From NCBI RefSeq assembly GCF_002414005.1, contig NZ_DHYG01000022.1:1-46897 (forward strand): a stretch of DNA of 46,897 nucleotides. The letters run 5' to 3'. Positions 7,635 to 15,719 of this stretch are shown here, piece by piece. Origin of the DNA: Psychrobacter sp. UBA5136. GTDB lineage: Bacteria; Pseudomonadota; Gammaproteobacteria; Pseudomonadales; Moraxellaceae. The notes under the pieces are model-generated. The model worked only from the letters and a program-made list of their open reading frames with translations. It was not told the origin of the DNA and did no database searches. Positions within the stretch are counted from its first letter, which is position 1, and every line of letters begins with the position of its first letter. The translations under genes and the position numbers were made by a program.

Positions 7635-8561
7635 ATGAACCATATTCAATTGGAAAATATCAGCAAGATTTATAATGCCAATAGAACGCAAGCACAGGCA
7701 GCGCTCGCGTTATTGGCAGAGGGTATGGATAGCATTAAGGTTAAGGAGCAGACCGGCTATTCGGTCGGGCTTTACGATATCAATTTAAGCGTTAAAGCCG
7801 GCGAGCTGCATTGTATTATGGGGTTGTCAGGTTCAGGAAAATCAACCTTGATACGCCATATCAACCGTTTGATTGACCCAACCAGCGGCAAAATATGGGT
7901 TGATACCGCCATCAACGCGAAAAAATCGGCGGCAGAAATACTGTCTACTGCAGTGCCTGCAAAAATGCCTGCAAGTAAAAATGAATTGCCGATAGAAAAT
8001 GAAAGGTCATCTTCTGCTATCAATATTTTAGAGCTGAATGATAAGGGCTTACAGCACTATCGTCAGCAAACGGTCAGTATGGTTTTTCAGCACTTTGGTT
8101 TGGTGCCGCATATGACGGTCTTACAAAATGTTGCTTACGGGCTGCGTGTGCATAAAATGAGCACCAAGGAGCGCCATGAGGTGGCCCGGCATTGGCTCAA
8201 TGAGGTTGGGCTGCCCAATCTAGAACGCAGCTATCCTGATGAATTGTCTGGCGGTATGCAGCAGCGCGTGGGGCTGGCGCGAGCGTTGGCAACTGATAAC
8301 CCAATCTTACTCATGGATGAGGCATTCTCCGCGCTCGATCCGCTTATTCGTGCGCAGCTGCAAGATCAGTTACTTGAGCTACAAGAACGGCTCAATAAAA
8401 CCATCGTCTTTATTACCCATGATATCGATGAGGCAGTCAAAGTTGGTCAGCGTATTAGTATTTTAAATGGTGGGCGTCTGGTACAAACTGGCACTGCAAG
8501 TGAGCTGCGCCATAATCCCGCTGACGCTTATGTGGCACAGTTTATGGGTGCTAAAAGTTAA
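7635..8561 (+). CDS. ABC transporter ATP-binding protein, ProV/OpuAA-type
   Basis: This is the energising subunit of the preceding importer. The ProV-type N-terminal region is present (LLAEGMDSIKVKEQTGYSVG), followed by Walker A GLSGSGKST, Q-loop VFQHFGLVPHM, signature LSGGMQQRVGLARAL, Walker B ILLMDEAFSALDP and the switch His in FITHDIDEA. The protein stops at about 308 aa after the nucleotide-binding domain, so it lacks the C-terminal CBS pair that senses ionic strength in ProV and OpuAA. A polar insert of about 45 residues (Ala/Lys/Ser-rich, about nucleotides 7915-8040) lies between Walker A and the Q-loop. An in-frame ATG exists at 7623; I prefer 7635 because a GAGAACAACA stretch precedes it, but neither has a strong Shine-Dalgarno. 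Confidence 0.9.
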   Translation: MNHIQLENISKIYNANRTQAQAALALLAEGMDSIKVKEQTGYSVGLYDINLSVKAGELHCIMGLSGSGKSTLIRHINRLIDPTSGKIWVDTAINAKKSAAEILSTAVPAKMPASKNELPIENERSSSAINILELNDKGLQHYRQQTVSMVFQHFGLVPHMTVLQNVAYGLRVHKMSTKERHEVARHWLNEVGLPNLERSYPDELSGGMQQRVGLARALATDNPILLMDEAFSALDPLIRAQLQDQLLELQERLNKTIVFITHDIDEAVKVGQRISILNGGRLVQTGTASELRHNPADAYVAQFMGAKS

Positions 8562-8993
8562 TTTGCTTATACTCTCAATCTAATTGCTACTGCTAAATTG
8601 CTTTGTGTGCGCCCATTAATCTTCACTGTCAAATTATCTATTAAGTAATTGATTAACTTAGTAAAGTTGATTTTTCTTTTATTTATCCGCATATATAGAC
8701 AACTAAGCATTCATTATTACTTTCGCTCTCTCTTCATATCCATTTTTCTCTATCAGCACTCTTGCTAGGTTGTTAAAAAAGTGTAGCGCGCTATTATATA
8801 CTATTAAAGTAAACTGTACTAGAGATGTATACTATTAAGGAAACCTAATACGGTCACTATTCTTTTAATTTACCTATACCTGTCAATTTGTTTGTTTTCA
8901 CTAATATCTATTCTGCTTAATTGCTTTTGAATGCTCTTATTCCACATTAAATATTAAGCATCTGCTCGCCCAACTTCGTAAAAAGGAACCATC
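8562..8993. other. AT-rich intergenic region upstream of msrAB
   Basis: This 432-bp region has no coding character. An 11-bp direct repeat TATACTATTAA occurs at 8797-8807 and 8828-8838, 31 bp apart, about 160-200 bp before the start codon. Each copy contains a TATACT hexamer that could serve as a -10 element. The msrAB Shine-Dalgarno AAAGGAACC lies just before 8994. Confidence 0.5.
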
Positions 8994-10835
8994 ATGCTAC
9001 CTGACAAACCAGATAATACGTCCCATAAAAAAAATCGTCACCATGAGCGCAGCAATGCTAGTGATGTAACGACAAAAGCACCGCGCGCAGCAGCACGTTT
9101 GTTAAAAAACGTCAGCGCTTTTGGCGTGATGACGGTATTAAGTGCAGGAATATTGGTTGCTTGCGGGCAAATGAGTGGCGCAGAAAGCAATACTAACAAT
9201 GCTACCAGCAATGCCAGTAGCCAAAACAGCGGCGTGAAAAACTCACGTGATATGCTGCCATCTGACATGCTTGGGCAAATGCAGGCGTTGCCACAGCTGA
9301 CGAAAGGCTTGGGTAAAACGGGCGCTGACGTCATTGATCCGAATAAACCGACTTTGATTAAATTTTGGGCAAGTTGGTGCCCGTTGTGCTTAGGCACGCT
9401 TGCGGAAACCGAAGAATGGCGTACCGATCCTAAATTTGCGGATTTAAATGTTGTTACGGTTGCCAGCCCCAGTCATTTAAATGAAAAGGCAGAGGGCGAA
9501 TTCAATACTTGGTATGCTGGCGTGCAAGCCGATTATCCAAAGCTACCCGTACTAGCTGACGCTTCAGGTGAGCTGATTAATAAGCTTGGCGTGCAAGTGT
9601 ATCCAAGCTGGGCGATTCTCGATAAAAAAGGCAACTTAGTACATTTGGTGAAAGGTAATATATCGGCAGAGCAGGCGTATGCCTTGGCTGCAAATGCCAA
9701 TAATGACTTTGCCGAGCTAAGGGCGGGCAATGCCAAACCTGTCAACGCGCAAGCTTTGGATAACAATAGTAAGATTGAAACCATCAAACAAAAAGATGGC
9801 GTTTATTATAACGATAAAGGCAAAGCGATTAACACGCGCTCGATCTATTTGGCAGGCGGCTGCTTCTGGGGCATTGAGGCTTATATGGAGCGCGTCGAAG
9901 GCGTCGTCGATGCGGTATCAGGCTATGCCAATGGCGATACGGCCAATCCAAGCTACGAGCAGGTAATTCGTGGTTCAGGCCATGCTGAGACGGTCAAAGT
10001 CACCTATGATGCGGATAAAACCGACCTTGATACTATCTTAAAATATTATTTGCGCGTGATTGATCCAACCAGCTTAAACAAACAAGGCAATGATCGCGGC
10101 GTCCAGTACCGTTCGGGCGTCTATTACACCGATAAAGCAGATAAAGCGGTCATCGATGCGGCGCTCAAACGCGTCCAAAGCCAGTATAAGCAAAAAATCG
10201 TTGTCGAAAATAAGCCGTTAGATAATTTCTATGTGGCCGAGATGTACCATCAAGATTATCTGGCAAAAAATCCAAATGGCTATTGCCATGTCGATTTAAG
10301 CTTGGCCGATGATAAACCTGAGGGCAGCGCCCGTCGTAAGCTTGCCCCTGTAAGCACAGTTGCTGAAGCACTAGATCCTAAACGCTATGCTGGATTTGAT
10401 AAAGGCGCCTTAAAAAATACTTTGACCAAAGCGCAGTACAATATCACGCAAGAGGCGGCTACCGAGCGGGCGTTCAGTCATGAGTATGATAATTTATTTG
10501 CGCCAGGGATTTATGTCGATGTCGTAAGCGGAGAGCCGTTATTTTTATCAACGGATAAGTACCAATCTGGCTGCGGTTGGCCGAGCTTTACTAAGCCAAT
10601 TGACATGCAAGTGATTACTCAGCATGACGATACTGCCTTTAACATGGTCCGTACTGAGGTGCGCTCACGGGTAGCAGATTCGCATTTGGGTCATGTGTTC
10701 CCTGATGGTCCAAAAGACCGCGGCGGCCTGCGCTATTGTATCAATGGCGGGGCGCTGCAATTTATCCCAGTAAGTGTGATGCCGCAGTCAGGTTATGCGC
10801 CATTGGTGAAATTGGTCAAGCCCGCAAAACCTTAA
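8994..10835 (+). CDS. msrAB: trifunctional thioredoxin-MsrA-MsrB methionine sulfoxide reductase, lipoprotein
   Basis: It repairs both diastereomers of methionine sulfoxide in exported proteins, like neisserial PilB/MsrAB. The order is: basic N-terminus (1-40), hydrophobic helix ending in lipobox LVAC (Cys near 57), a Ser/Asn-rich linker, a TlpA-like thioredoxin domain with WCPLC at about 128-132, MsrA with catalytic Cys in GGCFWG near 289, then MsrB with recycling Cys in SGCGWPSF and catalytic C582 in RYCING. The thioredoxin domain is expected to receive electrons from a DsbD-type membrane protein, which is not in this window. The lipobox predicts envelope anchoring rather than a free periplasmic form. 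AAGGAACC precedes the ATG. The roughly 40 residues ahead of the hydrophobic helix are unusually long for a lipoprotein signal. Confidence 0.95.
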   Translation: MLPDKPDNTSHKKNRHHERSNASDVTTKAPRAAARLLKNVSAFGVMTVLSAGILVACGQMSGAESNTNNATSNASSQNSGVKNSRDMLPSDMLGQMQALPQLTKGLGKTGADVIDPNKPTLIKFWASWCPLCLGTLAETEEWRTDPKFADLNVVTVASPSHLNEKAEGEFNTWYAGVQADYPKLPVLADASGELINKLGVQVYPSWAILDKKGNLVHLVKGNISAEQAYALAANANNDFAELRAGNAKPVNAQALDNNSKIETIKQKDGVYYNDKGKAINTRSIYLAGGCFWGIEAYMERVEGVVDAVSGYANGDTANPSYEQVIRGSGHAETVKVTYDADKTDLDTILKYYLRVIDPTSLNKQGNDRGVQYRSGVYYTDKADKAVIDAALKRVQSQYKQKIVVENKPLDNFYVAEMYHQDYLAKNPNGYCHVDLSLADDKPEGSARRKLAPVSTVAEALDPKRYAGFDKGALKNTLTKAQYNITQEAATERAFSHEYDNLFAPGIYVDVVSGEPLFLSTDKYQSGCGWPSFTKPIDMQVITQHDDTAFNMVRTEVRSRVADSHLGHVFPDGPKDRGGLRYCINGGALQFIPVSVMPQSGYAPLVKLVKPAKP

Positions 10836-10874
10836 TTATCAACATTGATAATCAAAGATAATCAAACTTATGAC

Positions 10875-11042
10875 ATGACGTTAAGTATAGGCTTAGCGTC
10901 TTTTTTTATCCTAATTTTTATTCTGTCTTTCATCTTGGGTTTTAATTGGCGCCTTTGGTTAGCATTTGTTTTAATAAGCGTAGTAATTTTGCTGCAAATC
11001 AACGTCAATTCTGCAACTAGCCGCAAACTTCGTTATACTTAA
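10875..11042 (+). CDS. small two-helix membrane protein (putative)
   Basis: A 55-aa protein starting at ATG 10875 would consist of two transmembrane helices (IGLASFFILIFILSFILGF and LWLAFVLISVVILLQI) joined by a short NWR loop, with a basic C-terminal tail. No convincing Shine-Dalgarno precedes it, and the frame also extends upstream to a TTG at 10845. It starts 39 bp after msrAB and could be translated from the same mRNA. No family is recognised; small two-helix proteins of this kind are often missed or over-called. Confidence 0.4.
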   Translation: MTLSIGLASFFILIFILSFILGFNWRLWLAFVLISVVILLQINVNSATSRKLRYT

Positions 11043-11127
11043 CTTTTTAACACTTACTATACTTATATTATGTCGCTTTGAGTATGAGGTGACGTTTTTC
11101 TTACTTTTGCGTTTTTAAGGCCACCGC

Positions 11128-12354
11128 ATGACCGATACTTTCACCCCTATTATCACCTCTTTACTCGATAACGATTTGTATAAATTCACCATGCTACAAG
11201 CCATGCTGCATCAGTTTCCGCAGACCTATGGTGTTTACCGTTTTCGTTGCCGCAATAATAAAGACACGCTCTATCCATTAGCGGATATCAAAGACGCGTT
11301 AGAAAAACAACTGGACAGCCTATGTGAGCTGCGTTTTTTGGATGATGAGCTAGAGTATTTGCGCGGTTTGCGCTTTATGCGCTCAGATTTTGTTGATTAT
11401 CTTGAGTTATTTAAACTAAAGCGCCGTTTTATCACCGTCAGTACCGATGAAAAAGGACGTTTGTGTATCGATATCGAAGGTCCGATGATTCAAGCGATGT
11501 TCTTTGAAGTATTTGTGCTAGCGATTGTAAATGAGCTATATTTTAGTCCTCTATCGAGTGCTAGCGTGATTGAGGAAGGGCAGCGCAGACTGGATGAAAA
11601 AGTCGCTTTGCTGCACCAGTATGCGGCAGAGCAAGCAAAAGATGAGCATGATACACCGCCATTTGTTGTGGCTGATTTTGGTACTCGTAGACGCTTTAGC
11701 AAAGTTTGGCAGGCGCACGTGGTTGAGACTTTGCATAACGCAGAACCAACAATCGTGCGCGGCACCTCAAACGTTTATCTGGCAAAAAAGCTCGGTATGA
11801 CGCCAATTGGTACGATGGCGCATGAGTTTATGCAGGCCTTTCAGGCGTTGGATGTGCGGTTGCGAGATTCGCAAAAAGCGGCGCTTGAAGCATGGGTGCA
11901 TGAATATCGCGGTGATTTGGGTATTGCGCTGACCGACGTCGTTGGCATGGATGCGTTCTTACGCGATTTTGATTTATATTTTGCCAAGCTGTTTGATGGG
12001 CTGCGTCATGACAGCGGCGACCCGTATGTTTGGGGCGATAAAGCCATTGCGCATTATAAGAAGCTAAAAATAGACCCAAGAACCAAGGTGTTGACCTTTA
12101 GTGATGGCTTAAATCTGCATAAAGCTTGGGATTTACATCAGTATTTTAAAGGTCAGATAAAAACCAGCTTTGGTATTGGTACCAATTTGACCAATGATAT
12201 GGGCATTACCCCGATAAATATCGTCTTAAAACTGATTGAATGCAATGGTCAGCCCGTCGCTAAATTGTCGGACAGCCCAGGCAAGACCATGATCAATAAT
12301 GATACCTATCTTGCCTATTTGCGCCAAGTGTTTGAAGTTGATGAGCCAGAGTAA
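11128..12354 (+). CDS. pncB: nicotinate phosphoribosyltransferase
   Basis: The enzyme converts nicotinate and PRPP, with ATP hydrolysis, to nicotinate mononucleotide in NAD salvage (Preiss-Handler pathway). It is 408 aa, the usual length. Recognisable segments are LLDNDLYKFTMLQAMLHQFP at the N-terminus, the phosphohistidine region GTMAHEFMQAF, DVVGMDAF, GLRHDSGDP and TFSDGLNLHKA. AAGGCCACCGC precedes the ATG. It converges on xseB, and the two stop codons lie within one 16-bp tandem duplication, leaving almost no spacer. Confidence 0.96.
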   Translation: MTDTFTPIITSLLDNDLYKFTMLQAMLHQFPQTYGVYRFRCRNNKDTLYPLADIKDALEKQLDSLCELRFLDDELEYLRGLRFMRSDFVDYLELFKLKRRFITVSTDEKGRLCIDIEGPMIQAMFFEVFVLAIVNELYFSPLSSASVIEEGQRRLDEKVALLHQYAAEQAKDEHDTPPFVVADFGTRRRFSKVWQAHVVETLHNAEPTIVRGTSNVYLAKKLGMTPIGTMAHEFMQAFQALDVRLRDSQKAALEAWVHEYRGDLGIALTDVVGMDAFLRDFDLYFAKLFDGLRHDSGDPYVWGDKAIAHYKKLKIDPRTKVLTFSDGLNLHKAWDLHQYFKGQIKTSFGIGTNLTNDMGITPINIVLKLIECNGQPVAKLSDSPGKTMINNDTYLAYLRQVFEVDEPE

Positions 12355-12380
12355 AAGATTTTAAGAGTAAAGGATTTTAA
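12349..12380. repeat. two 16-bp tandem units covering the pncB and xseB stop codons
   Basis: GAGTAAAAGATTTTAA (12349-12364) is followed directly by GAGTAAAGGATTTTAA (12365-12380), with one mismatch. The first copy carries the pncB stop and the second carries the stop of the converging xseB, so the whole gap between the two genes is this duplication. Confidence 0.85.
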
Positions 12381-12622
12381 ATATCGCTATTTTCTGTGTT
12401 GTCTTCTTCGGCGAAGGCGGCATCTAACGCTTGCTGTACGGCATTGATGCGGGTTTCGCAAACGCGGTAAGCAGCAATCGATTCTTCGACAGTCGTCATC
12501 AGATTATCAATATCCGGCTCGTCTTGTTGCTGAAGTTCGGCTGCATTGGTTTTTAAAATATCGTACGCCGCCTTAAAAGTTTTTGGGGCGGTTTTTTTAC
12601 GTTTGCGGGCAGGGGTAGTCAT
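12377..12622 (-). CDS. xseB: exodeoxyribonuclease VII small subunit
   Basis: This 81-aa helical protein binds the XseA C-terminal helices to form exonuclease VII, which degrades single-stranded DNA. The core FKAAYDILKTNAAELQQQ and the helix VEESIAAYRVCETRINAVQQ match the XseB pattern of two long helices. The basic N-terminus (ARKRKKTAPK) and acidic C-terminus are low in complexity. AGGAAAC precedes the ATG. It lies 67 bp downstream of xseA on the same strand and is presumably co-transcribed. Confidence 0.9.
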   Translation of the reverse strand: MTTPARKRKKTAPKTFKAAYDILKTNAAELQQQDEPDIDNLMTTVEESIAAYRVCETRINAVQQALDAAFAEEDNTENSDI

Positions 12623-12689
12623 AAAGTTTCCTAGTTTTAGAATAAAAGAAAGTGAGTGGTTAAGTTGGATTGACGGTAGTTTTTATGGC

Positions 12690-14219
12690 TTATTTATCAA
12701 TATCGACATCAATAATTTGCGCTTTTGCTTTCCCGTCTTTTAAAGCGATATAAATGGTCTGCTCAGGATACAGCTGGGTACTGCTGGTTAATATCTGTTT
12801 GTCGTTTGCGTCAGTCAGCATGGTATAGCCTTGCTTAAGCACGCGAGATGGGCGCTGCAAAAGGATGATATCACGCAGATGCTCGCTATCACGCCGCGCT
12901 TGTATCAGTTGCTGCTGCGCATTTTGCATAATGGCTTTTTGATAGTTTTGACCATTGGTTGCTGCAATGGCTAATTGCTGATGAGCAGAGGTTTGGATTT
13001 GACTACGTAGCTCGCTGGCTCGTCTGGCCGCTTGCTTTACCTGCCGCTGAGCACTTTGCTGAATGCTTTGCCAGGCGTAATCACTGTCTTTTTGCAGGGC
13101 GGTTAGTTTGCCAATGGTTTGCGATTGAATTTGGCTTAACTGGCGTGTGGTTTGCTGCTCAGCGATGTTCAATTGCCGCTTGGCTGCATGTTTGATTTGC
13201 GCTTGGTATTGCAACGTTTGCGTGACCAATTGTGCTAAATGCGCCATGATAGCGGTAATAACTTTTGACGGCGTATCAAAGCTGGTATGCGCGACCTCAT
13301 CCAAAATCACTTTATCACGCTCATGGCCAATGCCAACCCAGACGGGAATAGGCTGCTCGGCAACGAGAGCAGCGAGTTCATAATCATTAAGATACGCCAA
13401 ATCACCAACAGCACCGCCGCCACGGATAATGACCAATAAATCGGGCAGGCGCTGATAAGTGTCGTAAAACTGCTGCTGAGCGCTGACAATAGCTTGACGA
13501 ATTTCGCCTGGCGCGTGATTGCCCTGAAAGGTGGCATTATGGTAATGAAAATGACAAGCGCCGGTACTGGCTAAGCGATCGGCATCGGCTTGGAAGTCGC
13601 CCAAACCAGCGGCTTTTTCAGGAGCAATAACCAGCACATGCTCAATATCAAATGGCACGGGCAGCTGCTGATTGAGGTTTAATAATCCTTCACCAGTCAA
13701 GCGGTCGACCATTTCTGCATATTGCCGCGCCAAGTCGCCTAGCGTATAGCTTGGGTCAATGTCTTCAATCGTCAGCGAGAAGCCATATTGCGCATGAAAG
13801 CCTGCCGATACTTTGAGTAATACAGTCAAATCACGGTCAAGCGGCATCCCTGTTGCGCGCTCAAACTTTGCCAAAACGCGCGACGCTTTAAAGCGCCAAA
13901 GGTTGCCACGGCAGCTGGCGATGACTTTACCTTCGTCATCTTTTTCTGCCAGCTCAAAGTAATAATGCCCGCCTTTGCTCGATAAATTACGAATCTCAGC
14001 CTTGACCCAAACGCGGTGGTTAAAGGTCTGTTTGATGACCATATCGACTGCGGATAAGTAGTCACTTAGGCGCAAAACCGTATCTTCTAAACTGACTTCA
14101 AGGCTGTTTTCTTGTTCTGCCAGTTCGGCCTCCAAGGTCGCTAAATCTTTGGCAGGCGTTATTACTTTGGCTTTATTAGTACTGGCTTGTTTCGACTGTG
14201 ATAGGTTCGGTTTACGCAT
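12690..14219 (-). CDS. xseA: exodeoxyribonuclease VII large subunit
   Basis: This is the catalytic subunit of exonuclease VII, active on single-stranded DNA in repair and recombination. The 509-aa protein has an N-terminal extension (about 45 residues), an OB-fold with VWVKAEIRNLSSKGGHYYFE, the catalytic region with GACHFHYHNATFQG, the conserved LVIIRGGGAVGDLAYLNDYE and VWVGIGHERDKVILDEVA, then a long Gln/Ala-rich coiled coil (about residues 320-450) and a C-terminal RPSRVLKQGYTML barrel segment that helps bind XseB. Its length is slightly above the E. coli protein because of the N-terminal extension. No clear Shine-Dalgarno precedes the ATG at 14219. Confidence 0.95.
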   Translation of the reverse strand: MRKPNLSQSKQASTNKAKVITPAKDLATLEAELAEQENSLEVSLEDTVLRLSDYLSAVDMVIKQTFNHRVWVKAEIRNLSSKGGHYYFELAEKDDEGKVIASCRGNLWRFKASRVLAKFERATGMPLDRDLTVLLKVSAGFHAQYGFSLTIEDIDPSYTLGDLARQYAEMVDRLTGEGLLNLNQQLPVPFDIEHVLVIAPEKAAGLGDFQADADRLASTGACHFHYHNATFQGNHAPGEIRQAIVSAQQQFYDTYQRLPDLLVIIRGGGAVGDLAYLNDYELAALVAEQPIPVWVGIGHERDKVILDEVAHTSFDTPSKVITAIMAHLAQLVTQTLQYQAQIKHAAKRQLNIAEQQTTRQLSQIQSQTIGKLTALQKDSDYAWQSIQQSAQRQVKQAARRASELRSQIQTSAHQQLAIAATNGQNYQKAIMQNAQQQLIQARRDSEHLRDIILLQRPSRVLKQGYTMLTDANDKQILTSSTQLYPEQTIYIALKDGKAKAQIIDVDIDK

Positions 14220-14445
14220 AATAATAGACCAAAGGTAAGAAAGTTTAAAAACAGGCTATTTATAGCAGTCGTAAATAGCTAATAAATAGCTACTAACGAT
14301 AGCGTAATTAAAAGTGCTGGACATTAGATAGGGTAGTTTACCGCAAAAGTATCCATACAAAAAGTGAAGCCAACAAGCAGCGATGACTATACTATATACC
14401 GCAAACTTATTGGCTAAAGGTTTTATTAAAAAACCACCGTTTTAT

Positions 14446-14487
14446 TGGCAATGATCTTACTGGAAATGATCTTATTGGCAACGAAAA
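14446..14487. repeat. 15-bp tandem repeat at the 3' end of a lipoprotein gene
   Basis: TGGCAATGATCTTAC (14446-14460) and TGGAAATGATCTTAT (14461-14475) are adjacent, followed by a partial third unit starting TGGCAACGA. The array covers the stop codon of the 14472-14840 gene. Confidence 0.75.
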
Positions 14488-14840
14488 TTAATCATATACT
14501 CATAATCATCTTTACGTGATAAATCTGGCGAGCCAGTACCAAAGATTGAACCAATAACCGCGCCTGCTTGTCCAATCATACGGCCCGTTTGCTCATTTAA
14601 GATACCGTTATATTTTACTTCATCATCAACGATAATCACTTGTTTTCTGCCACAAGTTTTTTGCGCACTGTCTATCGCATTTTGCTGGGCTTTTACTTTG
14701 CTATCGGCGATACCCGTGGTTTCATAAATGGAGTTGGCGCGTTGAATAACTGGTGAAGATGGCGTACTTTGGCAAGCGCTTAATGCGAGGGCTGCGGCTA
14801 ACGTCGCCGTTAAAGCAGCGGTTTGATTAAAAATTTTCAT
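14472..14840 (-). CDS. small outer-envelope lipoprotein of unknown function
   Basis: It is a 122-aa protein with a classic lipoprotein signal: basic start, hydrophobic Ala/Leu core, lipobox LSAC with Cys23. The mature part has two further cysteines (KTCGRK and the C-terminal NFRCQ) that could form a disulfide. It also has a Gly-rich segment (GRMIGQAGAVIGSIFGTGSP) resembling the glycine-zipper style of small outer-membrane lipoproteins. AGGACATTATT precedes the ATG. It is encoded alone between xseA and a divergent hydrolase. The specific role is unknown. Confidence 0.8.
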   Translation of the reverse strand: MKIFNQTAALTATLAAALALSACQSTPSSPVIQRANSIYETTGIADSKVKAQQNAIDSAQKTCGRKQVIIVDDEVKYNGILNEQTGRMIGQAGAVIGSIFGTGSPDLSRKDDYEYMINFRCQ

Positions 14841-15023
14841 AATAATGTCCTTTTTCCTGTAAGTTAACTATATGCTTAACCACTTGGTTGAATCTAACGT
14901 ATTGCTGTGGTGAATGTCTAGGCGGTTATTGTGTTCGACGTTGCTCGTACACAGCAAATCACTTGAAATATAAACCATATCTAGGATAATTGACCTATTC
15001 ACTTTTAACCGATAAGTAAATCT

Positions 15024-15686
15024 ATGCAATTGATTCCTGCTCCAGCTGGCGTGCTCGAAGTCGACGCGCTATGGCAAAATGACAATCCTAACGATCCAAA
15101 TGCCGACACGGTGGCGCTGCTATGTCATCCCAATCCGCTATTTGATGGGACGATGAACAATAAAGTGGTTACGACCATGTATCGTTTTGCGCGCGATAAC
15201 GGCATGCACGTGGTACGCTTTAACTTTCGCGGCGTTGGTCAGTCAACGGGTGAGCACGATTATGCCGATGGTGAGGTGGTTGATGCGATGACCGTGCTAC
15301 AATGGATTGCAGAAAAAACTCCTGCCCGTAAACTGTGGTTAGGTGGTTTCTCCTTTGGTGGTTATGTGACGGCGCGCGTTGCTGAGCAAGTCATGGTGTC
15401 GCCGCATATTTGGGGACTGAGCGATTTTGAGATAGCAAACGTTGCCCTTATCGCGCCTTCGGTCGAAAAAAACGCCACCGATGATTTGAGCTTACCTACT
15501 GCCAAAACCTTTGAGATATATGGTAATGCCGATGAAGTGATTGACCCAAACAATATGCAAGCATTTGCTGAACGTTTAGGGCTGGCTGTCAGTGTCGTCG
15601 ATGGCGCTGGGCACTTTTTCCATGGGCGTTTGACTGAGCTCAAAGGGTTATTAGAAGAACATACTTTTGGTAATGAAAATCGCTAA
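15024..15686 (+). CDS. alpha/beta hydrolase
   Basis: This 220-aa cytoplasmic hydrolase has the nucleophile elbow GFSFGG (Ser near residue 113), the oxyanion-side motif HPNPLFDGTMNN, the FNFRGVGQSTGEHD segment typical of the dienelactone-hydrolase-like/YheT-type group, an acid residue in YGNADEVIDP and the catalytic His in GAGHFFHGRL. The substrate cannot be inferred. It lies just ahead of zapE on the same strand (33-bp gap), and both genes may share a transcript. Confidence 0.88.
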   Translation: MQLIPAPAGVLEVDALWQNDNPNDPNADTVALLCHPNPLFDGTMNNKVVTTMYRFARDNGMHVVRFNFRGVGQSTGEHDYADGEVVDAMTVLQWIAEKTPARKLWLGGFSFGGYVTARVAEQVMVSPHIWGLSDFEIANVALIAPSVEKNATDDLSLPTAKTFEIYGNADEVIDPNNMQAFAERLGLAVSVVDGAGHFFHGRLTELKGLLEEHTFGNENR

Positions 15687-15719
15687 TAAAGTTAGCTGTT
15701 TTTATATTTATTTTGTCTA

